DNA of 64,000 bases from assembly GCA_964369775.1 (NCBI GenBank), contig CAYJHQ010000010.1, positions 12,063 to 76,062 on the forward strand. The letters run 5' to 3'. The stretch is from CAUPWF01 sp964369775. Lineage in GTDB: Bacteria > Bacillota > Clostridia > Lachnospirales > Lachnospiraceae. The notes below the pieces were generated by a model, which was given only the letters and a program-made list of their open reading frames with translations, did no database searches and was not told the DNA's origin. Positions 18,558 through 27,217 of this stretch are shown here, one piece after another. A program made the position numbers and the translations under genes. Every line of letters begins with the position of its first letter. Position 1 is the stretch's first letter.

Positions 18558-19055
18558 ATGAGTTCTATTGTTAAAGACTTAATAGAATATATAGGTATTA
18601 GCAACCAAATACCACAGAACTATTCTGTGAATGCATTTAAAGAAATTATGCTACAAGAGCATATCTCTTTAAATGATTGTTTTCCAGATATTGAGCAAAT
18701 TACAAGAGTTACAGCTTGTGTAGAGATAAAAAACTTTTATATAATTGAGACACCAGTATCGAAGAGAGATCAAAAGGGGAATCTTTTAAATCCAAGTGGT
18801 CAGACGCTGACTGGAAAGAAGTTAGTGATAGAAGGTGTTGTACACCAAACAATTCACTACGTTGCCGATAATTGTGAACAAAGCATTATGGTTTTCGATA
18901 ATTCTTATTGCTTTGGTACGTTTGTGGTTTTACCACAATCTGCAGCAATGAATACGTGCTATACAGTCGTACCATATATAGAAGATATACTAGTAGAGTC
19001 TATAGGTCCAAGAGACATAACAAAATGTGTATCATTGTTTTTGGAGGTGAAGTAG
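18558..19055 (+). CDS. SPOCS (DUF3794/SipL-type) domain protein 1
   Basis: 165 residues, essentially one SPOCS domain. Diagnostic pattern: PDIEQITRVTACVEIKNFYI, then ETPVSKR, LTGKKLVIEGVVHQTIHYVA, a hydrophobic FGTFVVLP strand and a final VPYIEDILVE segment. The same domain in SipL binds SpoIVA at the clostridial spore surface. It is the shortest of three tandem paralogues here, with the next gene starting one base after its stop. It is likely a coat or exosporium morphogenesis component, by domain and context. Confidence 0.85.
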   Translation: MSSIVKDLIEYIGISNQIPQNYSVNAFKEIMLQEHISLNDCFPDIEQITRVTACVEIKNFYIIETPVSKRDQKGNLLNPSGQTLTGKKLVIEGVVHQTIHYVADNCEQSIMVFDNSYCFGTFVVLPQSAAMNTCYTVVPYIEDILVESIGPRDITKCVSLFLEVK

Positions 19056-19056
19056 A

Positions 19057-19749
19057 ATGGCTAGTGTAGTAAGAAATATGGTTAATATTTTAGGAATATC
19101 AGATTATATTCCAGCATCTTCAGAAATCTATAAAGAGTTTTCGGTTAGTGAAACGGTGTCCTTAGCGTGTAAAAAACCAGATATAGAAAGGCTGATCTCG
19201 TCAGCATTTGATGCAAAAATAATTTCAGTAAGGGTAATTAATACACCAGCAGGAGCAATTCCTCCTAAGGGAGTACTTCCACAAGTAGTTACTTCATCAG
19301 AAGGCGAAAAATTAACTGGGAAAAAGCTAGTGGTCGAAATCAAGTTTAGACAAAAGATTCAATACGTGGCGGATGAGCCATTGCAAAGCGTGCATGGAGT
19401 GCATAATGAGTTTATTGTAAGCGAATTTATTGTGATTCCACAGACATTTAGCATAGGGGGAGAGTGCGTCACACCAGAATACTTGCTTGCTAATAATATG
19501 TTCTTAATTACACCTTTTATAGAAGACGCAAATGTAAGTCTGATGGATAATCGCACAATTTGTACAAATGTGTTGGTGTTACTACAAGTTAACACAAAGC
19601 AGTGCTTATTTGATAAAGGAACTGTGACTGCGCCTATAGGAAATGTAACGCTATTTAATGATAGCTGTGGAAGTATAGCGAAAACGATTCAAGAGGAAAC
19701 AGTGGATCTTGCAGAAGAAAAAAAATTAATAGAAGAAGGAGGAATCTAA
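19057..19749 (+). CDS. SPOCS (DUF3794/SipL-type) domain protein 2
   Basis: 230 residues. The SPOCS pattern is very clear: KPDIERLISSAFDAKIISV, INTPAGA, LTGKKLVVEIKFRQKIQYVA, DEPLQSVHGVHNEF, VSEFIVIPQ and ITPFIEDANVSLMD. A C-terminal tail of about 50 residues ends in a Glu/Lys-rich segment (ETVDLAEEKKLIEEGG). It sits between two other SPOCS genes with gaps of one base on each side, so the three are transcribed and probably translated together. Confidence 0.9.
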   Translation: MASVVRNMVNILGISDYIPASSEIYKEFSVSETVSLACKKPDIERLISSAFDAKIISVRVINTPAGAIPPKGVLPQVVTSSEGEKLTGKKLVVEIKFRQKIQYVADEPLQSVHGVHNEFIVSEFIVIPQTFSIGGECVTPEYLLANNMFLITPFIEDANVSLMDNRTICTNVLVLLQVNTKQCLFDKGTVTAPIGNVTLFNDSCGSIAKTIQEETVDLAEEKKLIEEGGI

Positions 19750-19750
19750 G

Positions 19751-20848
19751 ATGACTTGTAATAACACTATTATCAATGGAGTAAATCCTGTTTTTCCTCT
19801 TTTAACAAGTGCGTGGAAAGAATTCTCTGTGATGGAAAATCTAACAATACCAGTTCAAAAACTCGATATAAAAAGAATAACATCACTTAATATAGATGCT
19901 GAAATTACTGATTTTGAAGTAGTTAGAACACCTGTTACTAATAAGAACTTTGAAGGAATCATAAGCACAGGATATAAGCTTATTGTGAAAGGAAAACTGA
20001 TTCAATTCATTGAATATATTGCAGAGAAATGCGACCAATCATCTCACTCAGCACATTTTGAGGTTCCATTTTGCACCTATATAGTGCTACCAGATTACTA
20101 TGTACCTGGAAATTCAATTTCAGTCAATGCAATAGTAGAGGACGTGTTTATTGAACAAACGTCTAAACGGAGTTTCTTTAAAAATGTTACAATGTTTGTG
20201 TACGCAGATGTATGCTGTGGGGCGGCAGGTGATGGATTGGCAGTTCCTATTGTGAAGGCGTCAGATTCGAGTGTAGTCATAGATAGTAAGGGAATAAATG
20301 TATTCGATGTATATGTGTGCAAAAATAATTTGCCACAAATCATCAATATACTATCAGATCCATTTGCACAAATTGAACTTGTTACTAGTTTGCCTACAGG
20401 CTACTCTTATAGTGCAGGAATATTGACAATTGCAGCTGGAGCAGAAGGTGAAACATTAGAATTTGAGATAATACAGACACCTTGCAATGTGCCATTTACA
20501 GTAAATGTAATTATAAATACACCACCTAAGGTAAGTATGATTTCACAGACACCATCCAATTTAAAGGTTACACAATTAACGGATGATGATATCTTAATTA
20601 ATTTCGACCCAAACACTAAAATAGACGGAGTAGCTTCGTTTATTGTAGAACCGTATGATGTGCTTGCAGTGGTGGGGGCATTACCTGCTGGCTATAGCTA
20701 TTCGAATAATACGCTTACAATCAAAAATAGCGCACAAGATGCAGGGATAAATTTCATTTCAAAATCATCTAACTGTAACATTAGCGTTGCATTAAAAATA
20801 GATGTGAATACAATAATCAAAGAGAAAGAAGAAGTTACTAAAGGATAG
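19751..20848 (+). CDS. SPOCS domain protein 3 with two C-terminal beta-sandwich repeats
   Basis: 365 residues. The SPOCS domain fills about 1-155 (KLDIKRITSLNIDAEITDF; YKLIVKGKLIQFIEYIA; FCTYIVLPD). The remaining 200 residues hold two copies of a shorter unit, recognisable from SLPTGYSYSAGILTI and ALPAGYSYSNNTLTI, each followed by an Asn/Cys-containing strand (TPCNVPF; SSNCNIS). These look like Ig-like or cadherin-like beta modules. I do not know a SPOCS protein with this tail. It could be a surface-exposed extension of a spore layer. Confidence 0.85.
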   Translation: MTCNNTIINGVNPVFPLLTSAWKEFSVMENLTIPVQKLDIKRITSLNIDAEITDFEVVRTPVTNKNFEGIISTGYKLIVKGKLIQFIEYIAEKCDQSSHSAHFEVPFCTYIVLPDYYVPGNSISVNAIVEDVFIEQTSKRSFFKNVTMFVYADVCCGAAGDGLAVPIVKASDSSVVIDSKGINVFDVYVCKNNLPQIINILSDPFAQIELVTSLPTGYSYSAGILTIAAGAEGETLEFEIIQTPCNVPFTVNVIINTPPKVSMISQTPSNLKVTQLTDDDILINFDPNTKIDGVASFIVEPYDVLAVVGALPAGYSYSNNTLTIKNSAQDAGINFISKSSNCNISVALKIDVNTIIKEKEEVTKG

Positions 20849-20854
20849 TAAGCC

Positions 20855-20882
20855 ATAGGGCTATGCGCGTGCATAGTCCTAT
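20855..20882 (+). terminator. Intercistronic hairpin after SPOCS protein 3
   Basis: ATAGGGCTATGC, loop GCGT and GCATAGTCCTAT form a 12-bp stem with one G:U pair. No T-run follows, so it may be a partial terminator or an mRNA-stabilising structure. It lies upstream of the chosen start of the next gene, and a longer start at 20863 would fall inside it. Confidence 0.55.
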
Positions 20883-20907
20883 AATAAATATAGAATTGGA
20901 GAATGGG

Positions 20908-21591
20908 ATGATTGGAACATTATTAATGAATGAGATTCCACTCTTAGATAAACGTATTAATTCATATAATGCTGTAACATCTGATGGTAAATACATATTT
21001 ATAGTTTCAGCAACAGATAAAATGCTCTCGGTATATGATTTTGGATTTAATTTTATAAAGTATATTCCTCTTATAAATAGCTACGTTGATATTTGTTATG
21101 ATTATGTTGACAAGTGTTTTTGGGCAGTTGCGAATACAAATAAAGTATATAAATTAGACTATGATTCCTTTTGCGAAATAGACTGCGTCAATATGAACTT
21201 ATCAATCAACTATAAAATAGTAAATATAGAATTTGATGGTAGGTGCAATGGTTTTGTGATAGTGGTTAGTGATGTGGCAATGGTTAGGTGTAATAAACAA
21301 GGAAAAATCACAGAGGAATACTACTTGGATAAAAAAGAAAGTGTAAAAGGATTGGCAATGATAGGTGAGGAAATCTTGGCAGTATCGTTTTACCCAGATG
21401 TTCACCTGTCATTGATTAAAGTCTTTGATTCGGATTACTCGGCAGAGCATGTGTCTTGCCTGCAAAAGAATTACAGTTGCAAAAGCATGTTTACTTATCA
21501 CTGTAAGAGTGAGAATTATTTTTTTGTTTTAGGAAAAAAACATAATCAATACGGATATGTAATTAGGTATAAATTGATTTATAAAAAATAA
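20908..21591 (+). CDS. Beta-propeller-like protein of unknown function, end of SPOCS cluster
   Basis: 227 residues from the ATG at 20908, which has GGAGAA at good spacing. The sequence shows repeated short strands such as NAVTSDGKYIFIVSATDK, YDYVDKCFWAVANTNKVYKL and GKITEEYYLDKKESVKGLAM, which resemble blades of a beta-propeller (WD40/NHL-like). It has no signal peptide. No exact family is recognised. The same orientation and the hairpin-separated spacing make it the likely last gene of the spore-surface cluster. Confidence 0.55.
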   Translation: MIGTLLMNEIPLLDKRINSYNAVTSDGKYIFIVSATDKMLSVYDFGFNFIKYIPLINSYVDICYDYVDKCFWAVANTNKVYKLDYDSFCEIDCVNMNLSINYKIVNIEFDGRCNGFVIVVSDVAMVRCNKQGKITEEYYLDKKESVKGLAMIGEEILAVSFYPDVHLSLIKVFDSDYSAEHVSCLQKNYSCKSMFTYHCKSENYFFVLGKKHNQYGYVIRYKLIYKK

Positions 21592-21612
21592 TAAGAACTC
21601 GTGTTATAGTCT

Positions 21613-21894
21613 CTATCTGTCGTTCTCACCAATAAACTTAAAACCTCTTTTTTTAAGGTCCTTAGAAATTTTATCGGATAATTCATTTCTTGTAGTTACT
21701 CCATCAAAAGGATTGTACACAACATTATTATTAGTAAAGCTCCAAAGGTATTTTGAAAAACTACCGACTTCCTCGACTACTTTTAAATAGGATTTTGCAT
21801 TTTGTATTGTAGCAAGAATTTTTGCTTTATTCCGTACAATACCTTCATCAGCCATAAGTTCAGCTATTTTATTTTCATCATAATTTGCAATCTT
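21613..21894 (-). pseudogene. Remnant of DNA-3-methyladenine glycosylase I (tag)
   Basis: The minus-strand frame reads KIANYDENKIAELMADEG...RNKAKILATI...YLWSFT...ELSDKISKDLKKRGFKFIG. This matches the middle-to-late part of Tag (in E. coli DAGIIRHRGKIQAIIGNARAYL and LKKRGFKFVG). An in-frame stop lies just upstream (21895-21897). Everything N-terminal, including the Zn and catalytic Glu region, is missing. The C-terminal stretch that should follow FKFIG (TxxYSFMQA in the family) is lost as well. Both ends are gone, so this is a decayed gene rather than a small protein. Confidence 0.8.
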
Positions 21895-21909
21895 TTAGTC
21901 TATTATATT

Positions 21910-22473
21910 TTATAAGCTCGCATAAGTCAGCGGTTTCTCTATTCCGATATCTATTACCCATTTGTCACCACCTTCTATTCCGCGAATAAGTATTTCGCCA
22001 GTATTTCGGTTTAGGAAAAATGCAAATGAATTCAGTCCTGCATTTTGATATTGAACAGCGCTTGATTCAGGACGTGGTATTTTTGATTCATCTAGCGTTC
22101 CATCGGCCTTTACAAAACCCATGGTTTGTGCAACTTCATTTTGTAGCTCCGGTATTCTAGTGCCCCAATGCTCTATCGTATCAGGTTGGGTCACTACAGC
22201 CATATGCATATTCATTTCATTCGAATTAGAGGTAGTATATCCCCACTTGAACACATACCATTCTCCTGTAAGTGCAGTATCTCCAGCATAACCATCTAAT
22301 AGGGCAACTGTTGCAGCCTGCATGTAGCTAGTAGCTAGTTTTTTATCATTTGAAACTCTAGCTTTATCTATATATTTCGTATACATCGGCGCAAATACTG
22401 TTGCTAATATTGCGATAATTGCGATTACAATAATCAATTCTACGAGAGTAAAACCTTTGTTATTCTTTCTCAT
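21910..22473 (-). CDS. Type IV pilin-like (pseudopilin) protein
   Basis: The class III prepilin signal is unmistakable: short basic leader MRKNNKG, then FTLVELIIVIAIIAILATVF with cleavage expected after Gly and Glu at mature position 5. The remaining roughly 150 residues form the soluble head, which I do not recognise (ALTGEWYVFKWG; IRGIEGGDKWVIDIG). It stands alone with no assembly ATPase or prepilin peptidase in the window, so partners must be elsewhere. It lies between the tag remnant and an EAL protein on the same strand. Confidence 0.85.
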   Translation of the reverse strand: MRKNNKGFTLVELIIVIAIIAILATVFAPMYTKYIDKARVSNDKKLATSYMQAATVALLDGYAGDTALTGEWYVFKWGYTTSNSNEMNMHMAVVTQPDTIEHWGTRIPELQNEVAQTMGFVKADGTLDESKIPRPESSAVQYQNAGLNSFAFFLNRNTGEILIRGIEGGDKWVIDIGIEKPLTYASL

Positions 22474-22560
22474 AATTAAATATCCTTTCTATTTTGCGTC
22501 CTAATGAGTATAACATAAAAAAGTTCACAGAGGCGCAATTGTTGAAAAATTAAAACAATA

Positions 22561-22596
22561 GTGCAGAGGAGACCTAAAAGCGGTTTCCTCTGCAGT
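22561..22596 (-). terminator. Terminator overlapping the EAL gene stop
   Basis: TGCAGAGGA and TCCTCTGCA arms flank the end of the coding sequence. On the minus strand a moderately T-rich run follows. Confidence 0.55.
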
Positions 22597-24796
22597 ATTT
22601 TTCTACAAACTGTTCAATTGGCATGGGTTTATCATAGAAATAACCTTGTACGGCATCACAATTCAGGGACTTGAGAAGTTTAATCTGATCTGCTGTTTCA
22701 ATCCCCTCTGCAACAACGTACATATTAAGGTTGTGTGCCATTTTAATAATGCTATCAATTAACATATCATGGTGATGAACGTTGTTATCACTTACAAAGA
22801 AACTCCTATCCATTTTAAGGGTATCAACTTGTAGATTTTTCAACATTCCAAGTGAAGAATGCCCAGCGCCGAAATCATCGATAGAAATTTTAAATCCTTC
22901 TTTATGTAGGTCCGCAAACAATTGTTCAATACTCTGTTCGCTTTCTATTGCGGCGGATTCGGTCAGTTCTATTTCAATATATTTATGAGGAACATTATAT
23001 TTGTCTACAATTGCGACAATGTCACTTACAAAACGCTGATTCTGTAGGTTAAGCCTTGAGCAATTCACAGAAATTGGAAGAAATTCTATATCTTCATCCA
23101 GCCATTGCTTAATGGTTTTACATACCTGTTCAAGAACAAATCTATCAAGATCAACAATAAATCCATTTCGTTCAAAAAGAGGGATGAAGTCTCTAGGAAT
23201 TCTTATGTTACCATCAGAATCAATCCAACGAACAAGTGCCTCTGACCCAATTAGTTTGTTATCAAGTATGCTGAATTTAGGTTGCAAATAAGCTTTGAAT
23301 TCTTTGTTTATTAGTGCTAATTGCATCTTATTAGTGATTTCAGCCTCTGCTTGCATGGTCTTTTTAAATGTTTCATCATAATCACAGTAAGAGATTCCCT
23401 TGATTGACTTTGCTTTATTATATGCAAGATTTGCTTTTGCAAGGATGTCATCAACATCAGTTTCGCCAAGTTCAATATGATACCTACCAAGTTTAAAGGT
23501 ACCACTATAGTTGATTAATTCAGGAATTTGTTCGTCGTAGTGTGTTGTTACAGCTGTTGAAAAAAAGCTCAAATCATCAAGCATGGACCTGCTAGCAAAC
23601 ATGGCAAATTTATCACTACCTATTCGTGCGGTAATTAAACTCGGTTCGTTAAAGCTATCAGCTAATGTTTTTACGGTCTTTAGAACTCGGTCTCCCATAT
23701 CGTATCCAAATATTTCATTAATGGCTTTGAAATTTTCAATATCAGCTATTAAAATTGTATAATAATTTTTTTGATTACCTTGTAATACTGTTTTCATATC
23801 TAGTTTTAGTTTTTCAATATTAGGAAGTTTAGTTAGTGAATCATAATAGGCAACCTTAGTAATTCGCTTAGTAGAGCGAGAGTGCATAAAAGCAATGTAA
23901 AATACAAGTAAAATAACAGTCCAATAAATAATACTCCCAACTAAATCAAAGTTTTGTATAGCATTTATAGTTTCGCTGCTCAATGAATCAATGTGAACGT
24001 TCATAGCTAGTGCAACATTTGTAGATTCGATTGGGTAATAGACCATTATCTTCGGTGTGCCAAAGTAATCATAGTGAAAGCCACCATTTTGCTGATTTTG
24101 TATATTGTGTTGAGCTTCAGTTACATTATCCACTCCCATTTCTATAACATCTTCTTCAGGAATTGCAACAGTATTTATATGATTATCACTTGTTGAAAAA
24201 AACATGTTTAGTTCAGAATCAACAAAAAAGAAATCGGTTTGATCATTCTTGTTCTGAATAAACACTGAGATAAAATCGCTTATAGAAATCTCGCAAAACA
24301 AAACTGCAATCGATTCACCATCTTTTACTACAGGAACGGCTAAATCAAAAACAATATTCTTAGTTTGGGAAGAAATGTGAGGCGTTTTAAAAATCTTCTC
24401 ATTTTCTAGCGCAGAGAGAAATGCAGTGTTTTCAGAAAAATCATGGTGCTTATTATCGATGGATACACCATTTCCATCAAGATCGATGTAATGTAAATTA
24501 TCAAACTCGGCGGATTGTGATTGGTGTTTCATATAATCTACGATATCTTCGCTATCAACATTATTTTTTACAATAAACTCCGCAAAAAGAGAAAGATCAT
24601 CGGTAGTCTCATTTAGCAGGTTTGTTAACTGAAGTTGGTGTTGCTTACCTATTTGATCTAACTCATCAAAGGTGGATTCAATAATAGCATCACTAGAAGT
24701 AGCACGAGCCCAATTTATTATAAGTCCTATAAACACGATGACAATAAACACGACTACTGTTAGTACATGCTTTTTGATAAAGAATAGTATTTTCAT
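22574..24796 (-). CDS. Membrane sensor with degenerate GGDEF and intact EAL domain (c-di-GMP phosphodiesterase)
   Basis: About 740 residues from the ATG at 24796, which has GGAGAT upstream. It has a membrane segment (about 7-28), a Cache-like sensor of about 260 residues, a second segment near 290-310, a GGDEF domain whose active-site signature reads ARIGSDKFAMF instead of GGDEF, then an EAL domain with intact GSEALVRW, ELTESA and IDDFGAGHSSL. It should hydrolyse cyclic di-GMP in response to an external ligand, with the GGDEF part acting at most as a GTP-binding regulator. It is a full-length paralogue of the protein at 41963. Confidence 0.92.
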   Translation of the reverse strand: MKILFFIKKHVLTVVVFIVIVFIGLIINWARATSSDAIIESTFDELDQIGKQHQLQLTNLLNETTDDLSLFAEFIVKNNVDSEDIVDYMKHQSQSAEFDNLHYIDLDGNGVSIDNKHHDFSENTAFLSALENEKIFKTPHISSQTKNIVFDLAVPVVKDGESIAVLFCEISISDFISVFIQNKNDQTDFFFVDSELNMFFSTSDNHINTVAIPEEDVIEMGVDNVTEAQHNIQNQQNGGFHYDYFGTPKIMVYYPIESTNVALAMNVHIDSLSSETINAIQNFDLVGSIIYWTVILLVFYIAFMHSRSTKRITKVAYYDSLTKLPNIEKLKLDMKTVLQGNQKNYYTILIADIENFKAINEIFGYDMGDRVLKTVKTLADSFNEPSLITARIGSDKFAMFASRSMLDDLSFFSTAVTTHYDEQIPELINYSGTFKLGRYHIELGETDVDDILAKANLAYNKAKSIKGISYCDYDETFKKTMQAEAEITNKMQLALINKEFKAYLQPKFSILDNKLIGSEALVRWIDSDGNIRIPRDFIPLFERNGFIVDLDRFVLEQVCKTIKQWLDEDIEFLPISVNCSRLNLQNQRFVSDIVAIVDKYNVPHKYIEIELTESAAIESEQSIEQLFADLHKEGFKISIDDFGAGHSSLGMLKNLQVDTLKMDRSFFVSDNNVHHHDMLIDSIIKMAHNLNMYVVAEGIETADQIKLLKSLNCDAVQGYFYDKPMPIEQFVEKYCRGNRF

Positions 24797-24831
24797 ATAG
24801 TTATCTCCGGTCATTTTAACGACATATGATA

Positions 24832-24940
24832 AATTGTATCGAAAAATGTCGAAAAAGTCAATGATTACAGAGCTTTATCATTGAATATACTCTAAACATC
24901 GTTTTATGAAGTATGGTTAATTGAATTGTATCGAAAAATG
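24832..24940. repeat. Exact 17-bp direct repeat in an intergenic region
   Basis: The sequence aattgtatcgaaaaatg occurs at 24832-24848 and again at 24924-24940. It lies between the divergent EAL and ogt genes and could be a pair of regulator sites. Confidence 0.6.
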
Positions 24941-25058
24941 AGGAAGAGTGAAAAAATTGAAAAGGAATTTTTAGGAAGAATTCCGACAATAGTGTGGTAA
25001 AATAAAAGAAGGAGGGCGTATGTCCTTTAGTACACATAGAAAGGAGAGGACATAAAAA

Positions 25059-25523
25059 ATGAGTGGATTTGCAGTTTATGAAACAAGAATAGGACATTTC
25101 ATAATGAAATATGAAAATGACTATCTCATATACTTTAAGCGATTACATGATGAGACCATCACGGATTTTGGCACTAAAACAGAACTTACAGATAAAGCAT
25201 ATAGTGAGCTTTTAGAATATTTTGATGGAAAAAGGAAACAGTTTGATATTCCGTATAAATTAAGTGGGACAGATTTTCAAAAGAAGGTGTGGTCTGCACT
25301 TTGTGCTATTCCATATGGAGAAACAAGAAGCTATAAGGATATAGCTAAAGCGGTAGGAAACGAAAAAGCGAGTCGGGCAATAGGGATGGCCAACAACAAA
25401 AACCCTATAACCGTTATTGTACCTTGTCACAGGGTTATAGGTTCATCTGGCAAACTTGTGGGATATGCTGGAGGACTTACTATGAAAGAATTTTTACTTG
25501 ATATGGAGGAGGAGAACAAATGA
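25059..25523 (+). CDS. ogt: Methylated-DNA--protein-cysteine S-methyltransferase
   Basis: 154 residues, the single-domain Ogt/MGMT type. The active-site motif VIVPCHRVIG places the methyl-accepting Cys at residue 123, and the DNA-binding helix includes YKDIAKAVGNEKASRAIGMA. It has a good ribosome site (GGAGAGG). It repairs O6-alkylguanine by irreversible alkyl transfer. It overlaps the next gene by four bases, so it heads a three-gene unit with an ABM protein and a DUF1848 protein. Confidence 0.95.
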   Translation: MSGFAVYETRIGHFIMKYENDYLIYFKRLHDETITDFGTKTELTDKAYSELLEYFDGKRKQFDIPYKLSGTDFQKKVWSALCAIPYGETRSYKDIAKAVGNEKASRAIGMANNKNPITVIVPCHRVIGSSGKLVGYAGGLTMKEFLLDMEEENK

Positions 25524-25873
25524 GCAAATATATTGTACTTTTTGAGGTAATCCCTACAAATGAGGGAAAAGAAAGATACTTAGAACTAGCAGCAATGCTA
25601 AAACCTATGCTGTCAGGATTTGACGGCTTTATTTCAGCCGAGAGATTTCAAAGCTTAGTAGATGAGCGGAAAATTCTATCCATGAATGAATGGGAAAGTG
25701 AAGAAGCCATGACTAAATGGAGAACTATGACAGAGCATAGAATGAGTCAACTCGAGGGGAAAACAAAATTATTTGAAAGCTATAAAATTTCGGTGACAAA
25801 AGTTATCAGAGAATACACAGATAAAGAAAGGGAAAAAGCACCCTTAGATTCTAATGGGTATTTTGGAAACTAA
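25520..25873 (+). CDS. Antibiotic biosynthesis monooxygenase (ABM) domain protein
   Basis: 117 residues with the ferredoxin-like ABM fold: IVLFEVIPTNEGKERYLELA, GFDGFISAERFQSL and a WESEEAMTKWR stretch before a short helix. Such proteins range from monooxygenases to haem-degrading or general stress proteins. The enzyme activity here is unknown. It is coupled to ogt by a four-base overlap and to the next gene with no gap. Confidence 0.8.
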   Translation: MSKYIVLFEVIPTNEGKERYLELAAMLKPMLSGFDGFISAERFQSLVDERKILSMNEWESEEAMTKWRTMTEHRMSQLEGKTKLFESYKISVTKVIREYTDKEREKAPLDSNGYFGN

Positions 25874-26812
25874 ATGATTATCAGTGCGACACGAAGATGT
25901 GATATACCCTCATATTATGGGGAGTGGTTTGTAAATAGACTACGTGAGGGTTATGTGCTTATACAAAACCCATATAATTCTAACCGTTATTCCAAAGCTT
26001 TTTTAACTCGTGAGGCTGTTGATATAATTGTTTTTTGGACAAAAAATCCAAAACCTTTTCTCCAATATCTTCCGAAAATAGATGAAATGGGATATCTATA
26101 TTATTTTCAGTTTACTTTAACTCCTTATGGAAGAGAGACGGAAAAAGGGTTACCAGACAAAGAGGATCTTATTGACACATTTATAGCGTTGAGTAAGTGT
26201 ATAGGTAAAGAGAGAGTTGTATGGCGATATGATCCGATTATCATCTCCGATATATATACCATAGATTATCACGCGGAGCGTTTTACTTATATGGCAGAAA
26301 AATTATCAAATTATACAGATAGGTGTGTAATCAGCTTTGTTGACAGTTATAAGAATGTTGCTTCAAGAACAGGAAAAAATCTTGCGTATAATATGACAAA
26401 GGAAAATGTTCTTACCCTTGCTGAGATTTTTTCGAAAATTGCAAGAGAGCATAATATTGAGATTTTTACCTGTGCAGAAGAAATAGATTTAAGTAGATTT
26501 GGCATTCTTCACGGTTCTTGTATAGATAAAGCGTTGATAGAGCAGATACTCGGTCAAAATATCAATGTAAGAAAAGACAAAAATCAACGAAAAGAATGTG
26601 CTTGTGTAGAAAGCATAGATATTGGAACATATGACTGTTGTGCAAACGGTTGTGTCTATTGCTATGCACTTACAAGCGAGAAAGCGGCATTAAGTAACAT
26701 TGCAAGACATAATCCAAATTCACCTGTTTTGATAGGTGATGTAAAGCATAATGCTATCATTACTGAAAGAGCGAGCGGTAGTGTGATAGAGTATCAAATG
26801 TCGCTGTTTTAA
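25874..26812 (+). CDS. DUF1848 family protein (putative Fe-S protein)
   Basis: 312 residues. It opens MIISATRRCDIPSYYGEWF and contains FWTKNPKPF and WRYDPIII, all hallmarks of DUF1848. A C-terminal Cys cluster (ECACVESIDIGTYDC...CANGCVYCYA) looks like an iron-sulfur ligand set. The family has no well-established activity; a radical-type or DNA-repair link has been suggested by neighbourhood only. Its fusion into an operon with ogt fits a DNA-damage role, which is an inference. Confidence 0.85.
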   Translation: MIISATRRCDIPSYYGEWFVNRLREGYVLIQNPYNSNRYSKAFLTREAVDIIVFWTKNPKPFLQYLPKIDEMGYLYYFQFTLTPYGRETEKGLPDKEDLIDTFIALSKCIGKERVVWRYDPIIISDIYTIDYHAERFTYMAEKLSNYTDRCVISFVDSYKNVASRTGKNLAYNMTKENVLTLAEIFSKIAREHNIEIFTCAEEIDLSRFGILHGSCIDKALIEQILGQNINVRKDKNQRKECACVESIDIGTYDCCANGCVYCYALTSEKAALSNIARHNPNSPVLIGDVKHNAIITERASGSVIEYQMSLF

Positions 26813-26846
26813 TAAAATCTATTTAGTTAAAGAGATGCAGATGTAA

Positions 26847-27194
26847 TTATTCGCAAGTTATTTTTGCGTACTTATGTAGACTGTTGTATTTATTTCCCCA
26901 TTGCGTGAGTTCGTTTAAGAGCGGAAGTAGTTCATTACCGATATCTGTTAGAGAATATTCTACTCGTAGGACTTTTTCTTTGAATTCTTCTCTGGAGACA
27001 ATACCTTTACTTTCCAGTGCTTTTAGCTCTCGAGATAATACCCGTTGGCTGATATCGGGGATAATTCTGCTTAGTTCGCCATATCGCAGTTTCTGGCTAT
27101 TTCCAATGTGGTATATAATGAGCGGCTTCCATTTTCCGCCTATTATATCGAGAGTAAGTTCCATATTACAATTGAATACTCGTAAATTTTCCAT
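26847..27194 (-). CDS. HxlR-family transcriptional regulator
   Basis: 115 residues, winged-helix HxlR family: TLDIIGGKWKPLIIYHI, LRYGELSRIIPDISQRVLSR and the YSLTDIG wing. The Cys at residue 9 (FNCNMELTLDIIGG) is at the position of the redox-sensing Cys of HypR/YodB-type members, so it may sense thiol or electrophile stress. It is divergent from the TauE-type transporter, which is its most likely target. Confidence 0.92.
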   Translation of the reverse strand: MENLRVFNCNMELTLDIIGGKWKPLIIYHIGNSQKLRYGELSRIIPDISQRVLSRELKALESKGIVSREEFKEKVLRVEYSLTDIGNELLPLLNELTQWGNKYNSLHKYAKITCE

Positions 27195-27217
27195 TTGATT
27201 TCACTCCTTTAAGACTA

